Origin: Tritrichomonas foetus
Lineage: Eukaryota; Parabasalia; Tritrichomonadida; Tritrichomonadidae
DNA length: 19,808 nt
Assembly (NCBI GenBank): GCA_001839685.1
Contig: MLAK01000614.1
Coordinates: 1-19,808, forward strand
Direction of reading: 5' to 3'
A model generated the notes under the pieces. The model worked only from the letters and a program-made list of their open reading frames with translations, ran no database searches and was not told where the DNA came from. Made by a program: the position numbers and the translations under genes. Below, piece by piece: positions 1 through 9,014 of this stretch (the first letter of the stretch is position 1; each line of letters starts with the position of its first letter).

Positions 1-126
1 GATGGTGTCAGTGATGAAAAATTTTTAAGGGGTCGTAATGACTCAAACATAATATATAAAATAACTTTTAATCAAAAAATAAATATAAAAAAAGAAGAAA
101 TTAATCAATGGATATATAAACTCTAA
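1..126 (+). CDS. Possible 3' end of a truncated unknown gene
   Basis: Frame 1 is open from the first base to a TAA at 124-126, giving 41 codons with no start inside the window. In DNA this AT-rich, a stop-free run of that length is uncommon by chance, and the piece begins with mixed, non-simple residues (DGVSDEKFLRGRND). It then becomes rich in Ile, Lys and Asn, and it ends in KEEINQWIYKL. No family is recognisable. If real, the gene runs in from the left edge and converges on the tetraspanin gene, with the palindrome at 155-180 between their ends. It could also be a chance open frame in intergenic DNA. Confidence 0.3.
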   Translation, partial: DGVSDEKFLRGRNDSNIIYKITFNQKINIKKEEINQWIYKL

Positions 127-154
127 ATATATATGTAATAAATATTATGCATGT

Positions 155-180
155 ATAATATGTAAGCGCTTACATATTAT
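155..180. repeat. 26-bp perfect palindrome between convergent gene ends
   Basis: The 26 bases at 155-180 are a perfect inverted repeat around the core GTAAGCGCTTAC, with no spacer and AT-rich outer arms. A second, imperfect 16-bp palindrome (144-159, one mismatched pair) overlaps its left edge. It lies 8 bases past the tetraspanin stop codon and 28 bases past the possible stop at 124-126, so it would fold into a hairpin in the 3' UTR of either transcript. A role in 3'-end formation or as a protein-binding site is inference only. Confidence 0.6.
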
Positions 181-188
181 GTGTGGCT

Positions 189-851
189 TTAAAACCAAAC
201 AATAGCATTTTCTGTGTTTAATTGTTCTTGGAAATCTGTCAGCTCTGGGCCTGCGTTTTGCTTCTCCTCTTTGCTGTTCTGGAAGGCACGAATGAAAGAC
301 AAAACTACACCAATTAGTAAAACACCAAAGAGGCCGAAAATCACACCTCCGATAATATTTCCATATTGGTTCATTTTTTCTTCCAAAACAATTTTGCAGC
401 TTTTTGTCTCATTTCCGCAATGCGTTGATGTTTCTGGCTCAAATCCGCAGCATGAAAGCGATTCTTCGAGATATGAAATAACCGCGCTTTGGGACGATTC
501 GGGCGTCCAAAGTAATCCTAATTCTTTGACAACTTTCGATCTGAGAATGAATACAGCAATTCCACAAAATAGTAAAAATAGGTCAAATATTGTGAAAATA
601 ATGGCTAGGATGAGCTTTGAATACTTCCAGAGAGTAAACTGGGCGAGTATTGAATACGAAAGAGCGACAAGTGAGATGCAAAATGCGACAATTACCCACG
701 TTAGTATCGACGTATCAAATTCTGTGAGTTGGAGGTTGCAGAGAGTAATAATGGCTGCGCATAAGACGGCTGATATTGTACCGAGAGTGATGAAAGTAAG
801 AAGCGTAAATAAAAATCGATCAAAACAATGAAAGAAGTTGAGATTCACCAT
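189..851 (-). CDS. Tetraspanin-family membrane protein
   Basis: This 220-residue protein has the tetraspanin layout: four hydrophobic segments (about residues 11-38, 49-71, 79-104 and 164-188), a small first loop, and a larger loop between segments 3 and 4. That loop carries the family hallmark CCG at 134-136 plus Cys145 and Cys152, four cysteines able to make two disulfides. It is short for a large extracellular loop (about 60 residues), as is common in protists. The C-terminal tail (about 189-220) is polar and cytoplasmic by topology. Tetraspanins organise membrane microdomains and partner proteins; the partner here is unknown. The start is the ATG at 849-851. The stop TAA is followed by A, giving TAAA, the signal proposed for trichomonad polyadenylation. 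The neighbour upstream is divergent. Family assignment is firm; specific function is not. Confidence 0.88.
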   Translation of the reverse strand: MVNLNFFHCFDRFLFTLLTFITLGTISAVLCAAIITLCNLQLTEFDTSILTWVIVAFCISLVALSYSILAQFTLWKYSKLILAIIFTIFDLFLLFCGIAVFILRSKVVKELGLLWTPESSQSAVISYLEESLSCCGFEPETSTHCGNETKSCKIVLEEKMNQYGNIIGGVIFGLFGVLLIGVVLSFIRAFQNSKEEKQNAGPELTDFQEQLNTENAIVWF

Positions 852-1017
852 TCTTGAATAGTTTTTTTTGAGTTTTCATATCACATTTCTAAATTTTTCC
901 TAATCACCGAAAAAATAATTTCATATCATATTTCTTTATAAAAAGACGTTAAAAAATAGTTAATTTAGTGACCATTTAAACACACAAAACAACAAGAAAG
1001 ATTTTATCGAAGCAGCA
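852..1017. promoter_or_regulatory. Divergent promoter region with a repeated 17-bp motif
   Basis: Only 166 bases separate the start codons of the tetraspanin (minus) and DM10 (plus) genes, so both core promoters must lie here. The stretch contains TTTCATATCACATTTCT at 874-890 and TTTCATATCATATTTCT at 919-935, two 17-bp copies differing at one base and starting 45 bp apart in the same orientation. No TATA box or proven initiator is assigned. The repeated element is a candidate factor-binding site; that role is inferred from position and repetition alone. Confidence 0.4.
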
Positions 1018-1593
1018 ATGGCTTACGACAATGAGCAGGTGCTGATTTTCGGCGCTAAGATTTTGTCAACATACAAAGCTGATAATGACAGATATTTCCT
1101 CGTTCAGTATTATCTTCAAGACAAAACCATTCATGTGTATGAAGGCAAAAAAGCCATGAGTGGCTTTAATGGTGGAAAATTTCTCAATCGGATGAAAGTC
1201 AAAAATCCTAGAAATGGAAAGTTTTACGGAGATGAATCATTTTATGTTGGAAATATCCTTGAAATTTCCGGAAGAACATTTGAACTACTTGATGCACCAG
1301 AATATACGTTTTGTTTAATGGAAACCTATCCAGAGCGCTTTCCACCATCAGACATGCAATATACAATCGAATCACTTTCACGATATGCTGACTCTCATGG
1401 AATTGACTTGGACTCCCTTTTTGAAAATAAGGACATTATCAAGGCTAATTACTTATCAAGAGCAGAAGCAGAAGAAATCTTGTTTTCATTTGCACCCGAA
1501 TTTCCGAAACATTATTCGCACACTATTCTCCGGAGATTCATGATTACTGATAAATTTGACTATGTTGAACTGTTGAAATGCATTCACTTTTAA
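1018..1593 (+). CDS. Single DM10-domain protein, EFHC1/Rib72-like axonemal protein
   Basis: This 191-residue protein opens with one DM10 (DUF1126) domain at about residues 3-102. Hallmarks are RYFLVQYYLQDKTIHVYE, the glycine-rich SGFNGGKFLNR, a tyrosine before a short charged turn (KFYGDES), YVGNILEISGRTFELLDAPEY, and a closing METYPERFP. DM10 proteins of the EFHC1/Rib72 family sit inside the lumen of flagellar doublet microtubules as microtubule inner proteins. Full-length members have three DM10 domains and a C-terminal EF-hand-like region. This protein matches the last DM10 plus a helical tail (about 147-190) that may be a degenerate EF-hand, with no obvious calcium-binding loop. NDK7-type proteins also carry a single DM10, but there is no nucleoside diphosphate kinase domain here. 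The start is the first ATG. The gene converges on TOR with 152 bases between stops. Confidence 0.85.
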   Translation: MAYDNEQVLIFGAKILSTYKADNDRYFLVQYYLQDKTIHVYEGKKAMSGFNGGKFLNRMKVKNPRNGKFYGDESFYVGNILEISGRTFELLDAPEYTFCLMETYPERFPPSDMQYTIESLSRYADSHGIDLDSLFENKDIIKANYLSRAEAEEILFSFAPEFPKHYSHTILRRFMITDKFDYVELLKCIHF

Positions 1594-1745
1594 TCATAAA
1601 TGATTTTAATATGGATAATTGATTTTTTTTCTGACTTTTCTGATCATTATTACATTTAAAGATTATGTTAAATTAAAAATAAAACATAGAAAGTATTTAC
1701 AAATAAATAGCTATATATAAAAAACACATGATACTATAAAACAAA
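1594..1745. other. Short convergent intergenic spacer
   Basis: These 152 AT-rich bases separate the stop codons of the DM10 gene (plus) and TOR (minus). They must hold both 3' ends. Several TAAA/ATAAA strings occur on both strands, compatible with polyadenylation, but none stands out. Confidence 0.6.
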
Positions 1746-4700
1746 TCACCATTGAGGCGCCCATCCAATAAACATACGTGCCAAGTTCCATTCATTTGTA
1801 GCATCTTTAATTAATCTATCAACTTGTGCTTCAACAGACAATTCTTTCTCGTCTTCAAATTCACTTCCATTTAGCTTATCTTTAACTCTTTCAAAGTCTT
1901 CCATTACAATTCCCATATCGAGACCTTTTGCAAAAATATCCATGAATGCCAAAAGAGCGGATTTATTTCTTCTCATTAAATTCATAACAAAGTTCGCAGT
2001 CATTTTGAAAGCACCTTCAACTACAGATGCACCAAAAACAGAAACTATCATATTCGTCAATCGAAAAGGAACTTTTTCTGGATAAATTTTCCTTTTTTGT
2101 GCTTTTTCAAAAACATCCGAAAAATCTATATGAACTATATTTCCAGATTTGTTCATAAATAAAATGTTACTTGGATGTCGATCTCCTAAACCGATAATAT
2201 AACCAACAATCGACATAAGTCCTTGTGATCTTTCAAAGTTGATTTTATGAGTAAACCAATCTTCAGCACTTGGTGACTTAATCCAAATTGCTTCCCTTAA
2301 AGCTGTAACATCAGTGATTTTAACATAATCACGATAAAATTCAAGTCTTTGGAGTGAATTCAAATTCATTGCATAAACATTTCCACCAGGACAATTGAAA
2401 TCATTTAAAAGTTTACTTGCATCGCATGTATAGTTTGGATGCTTCATATGATTATACCAGGAAATAAGTCTGTGTAATGTTTCACCACCTTCTGCCCATC
2501 CAATCATTCCTGCAAGTGGTGAAAGTGGTATAATTGGATAGCGCATAATAGTTAGATTCTTTTCTTTCCCGCTTTTATCGTCTCTCAATAGAGAATTGGA
2601 TAATGAAAACCATTGCATAACGCGTTGATCAAGAGTAAGATCCTCTTTTCCTTTCAATAAATATTTGTATATTTTTCCATCTGATCCAGTAATTCGTATT
2701 TTTCTTGGAATTTTCGCAGATGGAATTAATTTTACAATTCTTGAAAATGATTTAATGCATGGATACGAATTACTTTGTGAAGCTGAATAGAAACCTGGAC
2801 AAGCAACAGTAAAAGGTGCTTTTTCTAACAATTCTGGAGCTATTTCATTAATATCAATGGTTTGCATATTATCCAATTCTTGACGTAATTGCTTACCAAG
2901 TGATTTCATATCATTATAAATCTTTTTCCAGTTTAATTGCCCACCAGAATGTTTGATCTCATTTTCGATATTTCTTATTGTTGAATTTATTAAATGCCTA
3001 CCAAGAATCTCTTTACTTATTCCACGATGCTCCTTATGGAAATACAGAAATGATCTTTGCATTTCCTTTATAAATTCATCAACATTTCCATCACGTTCAT
3101 AAGAATCCACTGCATTTTCTATAATAAATTTGATCATTTCAAAATCAATCATTGCAATGTCAAGTAAACCTTTTGAAATTATTCTCACTTCTGCTGTTAA
3201 TTGGGGATGCTTCTTTCTCATTTCAAGTAAGAAATTGGATAAATGAGGTGTGAAATTTTCACTAATATTCATATAAGAAAGTGGAAAAGCTACTGCTTGG
3301 AAATGATTTTCAGCAAACTTTGAAATAATCTCAGAAACAGATTTACGTACTGCTTCACTACGGTGGTCAAATTGTGCTAAAAGTTGATGAACAATTTGCT
3401 CAATCGAGGAGGGAGGCAATGATGAAAAAACATCGGTGAAATTTGTTTCGTATGAAAAGCACAAAGAACAAAGTTGACATAAATAATGCAAATAAGGTCG
3501 ATTATGCTTTCGAATTAAGTCTGAAAACCCATTAATTGCATTATTTGCATATTTAATATCATCATATCTTCGAGCACAATATAAGTTTCCATAAGTCCAA
3601 TGTTTCAATGCTCTTACTAAGTTTGGACATTTCACAATTACAGTTTGAAGCAAATCTAAAAGTTCAGGCGTTGGATTTTGAATCCTCGTTGCATATCCAC
3701 AAACTGCACTTGCATAAACATTAGGATCTTTTGCAGTATGTATAACATCAAGTATTTCGGAAAAGTCACGACATTGTTTTCTATCATATCGAACTTTTGC
3801 TCTTAGAAGCTTCACTCGTTCATCATCATCATGATCTCTTAGGAAACGATCAACAGAATTATCGTAAATGTGAAGTGCTTTAAGTTTTCTGGCGGCATCT
3901 AGGAAACTTAAGCCAATTTGAAGATGGTCATTCATTTCCACCAATCTACGAACAACGAAGAGGGTTCGAAGTTGCTCAACATCAGTCTTAATCCAATCAC
4001 TTTTTGAATTCCATAAAGCCGTAACTTTTTCAGCAGGAACTCGGTTTTCACGAACATCAATAACATCTTTCATTTCTTCAAGAAATGTAGCGAGTTCAAT
4101 TGCTGGTAATGCAGGTTCATAATTCCCAGATAAGAAAGGGGCACGATTTGATGCATTTAATTTCATTCCTCGTTCAATAAACAATTTTGCTGTTCGAATT
4201 TTATTCATATGTAAAGCTACAATTGCTTGCCAAATACAACTGAACGGTGTAGATTTATTCGCGTATTGCAAAAATTGATCAATATTTTTCATGTCATTGA
4301 ATGTTGAAGCTGCTGCAAAATAAATACTGACTGCACTTTTTGCCTCAGGTGTGAGATAATTAAATCGCTCTGAATATTTCATGACTGTATCCCAATCTTC
4401 GAGTTTTGAACTGCATTCAATAAATCCAATCAAATCAGATTCACTTCTATCTGGATTATAAACTTTTCGTGCTTGACTCCAAACGCCAAGTTCTTGTAAA
4501 ATAGATGAATCATTATGTGCTTTTGGTGTAATTGCAAAAATTCCTAATGCTCCTTCATGTCTTTGTAAACGTGAGTAAACTCGAATGAGCTGGCATCGAG
4601 AATTCTGAAAAGCTTCATCATCATCAGTTATAGGTGCACGTTCATAGAAGCGAACTGCTCTGAAAAAGTGCTCACAACGAATCGCAATACTTCCTGCAAC

Positions 4701-7700
4701 TTCAGGATTAGAGAAAAGCGAATATCCTGCACGATCCATTGCATCAATTGCATCACAGAAGATCCCTAAAAGTTCAACAGGAGTGTCATTATTCATTGCA
4801 ACATTTGATAAATGTGTCGACAGTATTTCTCTGTCTTTTTCTGAAGCAATTTCCCATACAGATATCAAAATTAAGGGGAAAAGTCGATGTTCAAAATTTG
4901 TCCACAAATGTAACAATGGATGACATGCTCGAATAGCAGGTGAATTGGAACAAAGAACAAGGTTTTGTGAAAGATGAAGTAACCAGTTATCCCAATTGTT
5001 TTCATATTGTAAAAAGTTATTTTTAACATAAACTTCAGCAACTGAAAGTGGAACAATTGATGGTGTACTTCTTTGTGGGTAGGGATCAGCAGTTACTTCG
5101 CAAATATTTGCGAGCTTCACAAAATTCGAAATATCAATTCCATTTGGTATATAAATTGGACATTTTTCATGTAAGATTAATAATAAAGTCTGTGCTGATT
5201 CTTTTATCGGGCTTTTCTCATTCAAAAGCTTAATTGCAAGTCTAATTGATGGCAAGCATAATTCTTCATAAGGACTATGAATTATAACTTGTGTTAAGAA
5301 GTTAATTGCATAACAACTGATTAAATTAGCTGTAAGGGCTCTTTTTTCTATTTGCTTGAATAATAATCTTTGTGAACAATTACAATAAATCACTAAATGA
5401 GTTAAAATCTGAAGTAAATATAATTCATAATCAAATCCGCAATCATTTGATAGAATATCAAGGACTTTTGAGAAAATTTTAATCGCCATTGACTGGAAAG
5501 TTGATTTCATGATAAAAACAAGGGCACTCAATGCTTTAAGTGCTTGTAAATTGAAATTAGAAACCGTTAAATATGGCTCTAAAATGGAATTAATTTTTTC
5601 TGCATAAGGGAAAATTTCTATTTCTACAAGTAAAATTATTGATCGAATTATATGGAAAACAGAATCAGCTAAACCTTTATTCAACAATTTTTCGAGAACA
5701 TTAATGATTCTTGATAAATATTCTGATCCTTTGTGCGCATCAAATTGAAATATATAGAGAGCTGCGTTCAAAAGAGCAGAATATTCATGTGAAGTTTCTA
5801 ATTGAATTAAAAGATATTTCATAACAAAATCGAAATAGCATTGTTCTCTTTTCGTTTTATCATATAAAGGAAGTAATTCGCCTTGATCATGTTTCATATG
5901 AAATGAAAGTGGATCAAGTGGTCCAATTGTTCCCAATACAGATAAAATCGAATAAAGTGTTGTTTCACTTTTCGTAATTTTCATAAAGTTGAATAATTTT
6001 GTATGTAAATTTTCTTTATCAATATTTACAATCCCGAAACTACGAAAAACAGATCTCAGAGTATTAAGTGTAGCTATATGCAATGATTCATTATTGTACA
6101 AAGTTAACTGACCAATTGTTGCATCAACTATTTTTTGTGGATCATAGGGATAAGGTTTCTGAACAAGCTTTTCTATACATTTCATAGCAGAAATGTGAAT
6201 GCTAATTACTTCCTTGATTATTTTTCTATAGTTTGCACGCTCCTTAAAGGATTTAATTGTTGGTTGTGGAGCACTAATCAGATCTAGGAAAAATTTATAC
6301 AAATAGTTTGCATGTGGAGCAATTAAATCATCTGCGCCATCAATCACACTTTTCCAAATATTTATCATTTTCCTTTTATCTTCATAAGCAGTATATTGCG
6401 TAAAAGTGATTGGAATGATTTTGAATGTCTGTATGAAAAAATTCAAAGTTGAAAGCGGACTAATTTTCCTCAGTCGAATAAATAACTCAACAATTGCAAG
6501 ATATGTTGCATCAGTTTGATCATAAGAATACGAAGCAAGCAAAATTCTTAATGATTCATTCATAAAAAGTGGTAAAAGTGAATCATCTATAATTTTCAAT
6601 GACTTATAATATAAAGTTGGTGAGTCATTTTGTAGAAAAAAAAGTAATTCAAATAATTTATCAAACTGCTTCTTGGTATCATTTTTTAGAATGGAAAATA
6701 AAGCATAAACACGTTCAAGTTTATCATCTTCTGGTAAAGTTTCATCTTTGAGCGATTCAAAAATAGGTGTCCAATAATAATGAAATGGGAAAATTTGATT
6801 ATCTTCAAACTTAACAATCAACTTAAAAGCAAATATAGGATTATCTGATTCCAATTCTTGATTTGTTTTAGAAACTAATATTGAAATAAATTTAAAGGTA
6901 TTATGCGGATAATATTTCAAGAATTTATAGGCACTATCAATATACGCAATGGATAAATTAGAAGTTTCAAATTTATGAATCATTGCAGCTTCATCAGAAT
7001 AATTTCCAAAATTTACTGAAATTAATTGAAAATAAGAATCATCACATGAGTTTTGGGCATAATTATATGAGATTTCACCGAATTCTTCAGGAAACAAAGA
7101 AGCGATTCGAATATAACATTCACATGTCTTTTGATCATTTAAATCCCAATTGCTTTCCATAACTTCATGAACTCTTTCAATTGAAACTTTTGCTTTCATT
7201 GGATGAGCTTCACAAAGTAAAGCGAAAACTTCGAAAAATATGGGATCATGGTTAAATTTTAATAAATTAACAATTGTATGAAAAGTGTCATAAAATTTTT
7301 CATTAATTATATCAAAATCATGCTCAATAAATGCTTTGATCACCAAAAAAGCACCAAAGGTTTCGGAAATGTTAGAATTTGCTTGAATACAAACATTACT
7401 CATTGACATGGTAGCTTTTGATAAATCATCAGAGTAAGGAAAGTGTTCTAAGCATAAAAAGTATAGATCAACTGCCATTTTTTGAATGATCTGATTTGGA
7501 AATTTAATAGCTGTCCATAAAACGTTTGTTAGTTGACTTAATTTTGATATGGGCTTCAACTTCGACAAAATTATGACAGCCGTTTGAATGGCTGAGGGTG
7601 TGGAACGATTTGACAAAAAGTTGATACAGCGATCAATTATTCGAGGCAAAATTGGATTCGTTAAAACCTCTGAAATTCTTTTGTACAAAAATGCTATTCC

Positions 7701-7934
7701 ATGTAAAAGTGGAATTGAGTCGATTGGAAGCAATTTATCGAGATCAATTGATAATTGAGATAATCTAGAATGATCTTCATCAATTTCGACTAAAAACGAA
7801 AGCACTAAAAGTGCAATAAATCTCGATTTATCAAGGCGCTGTCGTAATAAATTTGTAGCCCATTCGAAAGTATTTGATATCAAAATATTTCTATCTTCTT
7901 CTGATAGCACAGAAAATTCATTATAAAGAATCAT
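1746..7934 (-). CDS. TOR: Target of rapamycin (TOR) serine/threonine kinase
   Basis: This is the PIKK-family growth-control kinase that forms TOR complexes and phosphorylates translation, autophagy and AGC-kinase targets. It has 2062 residues from the ATG at 7932-7934; human mTOR has 2549. The N-terminal ~950 residues are HEAT-like helices. The FAT domain starts near residue 980 at NNWDNWLLHLSQNL, the mTOR-typical entry motif, and runs to about 1560. An FRB-like bundle follows (about 1590-1680). The kinase has ATP lysine K1761 (LLKGKEDL), catalytic loop GLGDRHPSN (D1918, H1920, N1923) and metal-binding D1937. The FATC tail ends LIKDATNEWNLARMFIGWAPQW-like, with the invariant final Trp and the TOR-specific LSVEAQVDRL just before it. 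Oddities: DFG is DFS (S1939), and several rapamycin-contact positions differ. The frame is open further upstream to 8039 without an ATG, so the true N-terminus may be longer. Confidence 0.95.
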   Translation of the reverse strand: MILYNEFSVLSEEDRNILISNTFEWATNLLRQRLDKSRFIALLVLSFLVEIDEDHSRLSQLSIDLDKLLPIDSIPLLHGIAFLYKRISEVLTNPILPRIIDRCINFLSNRSTPSAIQTAVIILSKLKPISKLSQLTNVLWTAIKFPNQIIQKMAVDLYFLCLEHFPYSDDLSKATMSMSNVCIQANSNISETFGAFLVIKAFIEHDFDIINEKFYDTFHTIVNLLKFNHDPIFFEVFALLCEAHPMKAKVSIERVHEVMESNWDLNDQKTCECYIRIASLFPEEFGEISYNYAQNSCDDSYFQLISVNFGNYSDEAAMIHKFETSNLSIAYIDSAYKFLKYYPHNTFKFISILVSKTNQELESDNPIFAFKLIVKFEDNQIFPFHYYWTPIFESLKDETLPEDDKLERVYALFSILKNDTKKQFDKLFELLFFLQNDSPTLYYKSLKIIDDSLLPLFMNESLRILLASYSYDQTDATYLAIVELFIRLRKISPLSTLNFFIQTFKIIPITFTQYTAYEDKRKMINIWKSVIDGADDLIAPHANYLYKFFLDLISAPQPTIKSFKERANYRKIIKEVISIHISAMKCIEKLVQKPYPYDPQKIVDATIGQLTLYNNESLHIATLNTLRSVFRSFGIVNIDKENLHTKLFNFMKITKSETTLYSILSVLGTIGPLDPLSFHMKHDQGELLPLYDKTKREQCYFDFVMKYLLIQLETSHEYSALLNAALYIFQFDAHKGSEYLSRIINVLEKLLNKGLADSVFHIIRSIILLVEIEIFPYAEKINSILEPYLTVSNFNLQALKALSALVFIMKSTFQSMAIKIFSKVLDILSNDCGFDYELYLLQILTHLVIYCNCSQRLLFKQIEKRALTANLISCYAINFLTQVIIHSPYEELCLPSIRLAIKLLNEKSPIKESAQTLLLILHEKCPIYIPNGIDISNFVKLANICEVTADPYPQRSTPSIVPLSVAEVYVKNNFLQYENNWDNWLLHLSQNLVLCSNSPAIRACHPLLHLWTNFEHRLFPLILISVWEIASEKDREILSTHLSNVAMNNDTPVELLGIFCDAIDAMDRAGYSLFSNPEVAGSIAIRCEHFFRAVRFYERAPITDDDEAFQNSRCQLIRVYSRLQRHEGALGIFAITPKAHNDSSILQELGVWSQARKVYNPDRSESDLIGFIECSSKLEDWDTVMKYSERFNYLTPEAKSAVSIYFAAASTFNDMKNIDQFLQYANKSTPFSCIWQAIVALHMNKIRTAKLFIERGMKLNASNRAPFLSGNYEPALPAIELATFLEEMKDVIDVRENRVPAEKVTALWNSKSDWIKTDVEQLRTLFVVRRLVEMNDHLQIGLSFLDAARKLKALHIYDNSVDRFLRDHDDDERVKLLRAKVRYDRKQCRDFSEILDVIHTAKDPNVYASAVCGYATRIQNPTPELLDLLQTVIVKCPNLVRALKHWTYGNLYCARRYDDIKYANNAINGFSDLIRKHNRPYLHYLCQLCSLCFSYETNFTDVFSSLPPSSIEQIVHQLLAQFDHRSEAVRKSVSEIISKFAENHFQAVAFPLSYMNISENFTPHLSNFLLEMRKKHPQLTAEVRIISKGLLDIAMIDFEMIKFIIENAVDSYERDGNVDEFIKEMQRSFLYFHKEHRGISKEILGRHLINSTIRNIENEIKHSGGQLNWKKIYNDMKSLGKQLRQELDNMQTIDINEIAPELLEKAPFTVACPGFYSASQSNSYPCIKSFSRIVKLIPSAKIPRKIRITGSDGKIYKYLLKGKEDLTLDQRVMQWFSLSNSLLRDDKSGKEKNLTIMRYPIIPLSPLAGMIGWAEGGETLHRLISWYNHMKHPNYTCDASKLLNDFNCPGGNVYAMNLNSLQRLEFYRDYVKITDVTALREAIWIKSPSAEDWFTHKINFERSQGLMSIVGYIIGLGDRHPSNILFMNKSGNIVHIDFSDVFEKAQKRKIYPEKVPFRLTNMIVSVFGASVVEGAFKMTANFVMNLMRRNKSALLAFMDIFAKGLDMGIVMEDFERVKDKLNGSEFEDEKELSVEAQVDRLIKDATNEWNLARMFIGWAPQW

Positions 7935-9014
7935 TCGAATTCGTGGCCTCTCGCTGGAAAATGAATCCCACACCTTGATAGATCTCGAGATCTTAGCTAT
8001 TAATGATTCTGAAGATGTCGTGAGGGAGAATGATATAATTCAGCTCAAGAAAAAGTTCAAAATCTGAAAACGATAGAATTTATTGTGAAAATAATCTGCA
8101 TAAAATTATTGAAAAGTTGCAATATCCTCAGAAAAAAAGGTCGAAATTATCCCTTTTTCGTTGAAAAAGTGAAACTTCGTCGTTTTCTTTACAAATAAAT
8201 TCAATTGATTTTTTGTGATCATTTCTCTCTGCATAATCATTATTTAGAACTAAGTTATATCAAAATAATCAGATAATGTTTTTTTTCCATATGTTTTTGA
8301 ATACCGTAAAATCTAAATTGTATTTGCATTGAAAGCAAATTTGAAACTATTTTTCGTTAACCTAATATCTGTTAACTGTTATAATTGTATATTTAAATTG
8401 TTGGGAAAATATCAGTGAGTATATCATATCAAGATGTAATATTATTGAAGTTTGATTCTAAAACGTGAAATAAATCATTATCTTTTAGATTCTCATTCGA
8501 CAGTGTTGAAATCTTTCAGAATTGATTTTGAATAGTTTCATATTGTAGAAATAAATAGTTTATCATGGTTTAAATCTATAAAAAGATGAAATTTGATATT
8601 TCGATTTCATTTTCTTAATGATTTTGCCAAATAATCACAAAATTATATATAAGATTCAGGCATGGATGTTGAACATCGATGATATAGCCAATCGAAAAAA
8701 TGAATAATAACACAAAAATACCGCATGCTATGATAGATCTTCCTTTTTCCATTTTTTTCTCATGTTTTTTTTCATCATTTGCGAAAAGTTGGTCATTCAG
8801 TGGTTCATCGTTCCATTGAATTTATTATGATTTCATAAGAACTTTTGATAACTTTATTTGTCAACAAAAAACTTTTTCCATACAAAAACAGGCAATTAAC
8901 TCAATCATAGAATTTCTTCAATGCAATCGCCCATTTTTGTCTGAAATAAAATGAACTTTTTCAAAAATCGGTAAGTGAGCATTCAATTCGCACAATAACA
9001 ATCAGAAACGAAAA
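7935..9014. promoter_or_regulatory. Bidirectional intergenic region between TOR and PI4K
   Basis: This ~1.08-kb stretch lies between the divergent start codons of TOR (minus) and the PI4K (plus), so it must hold both promoters. Bases 7935-8039 are still an open frame continuous with TOR. The rest is very AT-rich with T-tracts (for example around 8750-8772) and a short palindrome ATGTTGAACAT at 8664-8674 followed by CATCGATG. A seven-codon ORF (ATG at 8951, stop at 8972-8974) precedes the PI4K start. I see no tRNA, no convincing gene and no mobile element. Confidence 0.5.

Noticed and set aside
214..831. A 205-codon plus-strand open frame opposite the tetraspanin gene
   Set aside because: It is the antisense shadow of the tetraspanin. 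Its translation has no domain, whereas the minus strand shows four membrane segments and a CCG motif.
3962..3975. A GGTTCGAA-like tRNA B-box
   Set aside because: It lies inside the TOR coding sequence, with no A box, acceptor pairing or cloverleaf around it.
7971..7973. GTG as the start codon of TOR
   Set aside because: Nuclear genes of this kind start with ATG. The first in-frame ATG is at 7932-7934, 13 codons downstream, so I used that and recorded the open upstream frame separately.
8951..9005. A mini-exon ATGAACTTTTTCAAAAATCG followed by a GTAAGT donor and an AG at 9004-9005, joined to the PI4K gene
   Set aside because: The join would be out of frame with the PI4K ATG, the 35-base intron lacks the ACTAAC-type branch/acceptor of trichomonad introns, and the ATG at 9015 needs no upstream exon.
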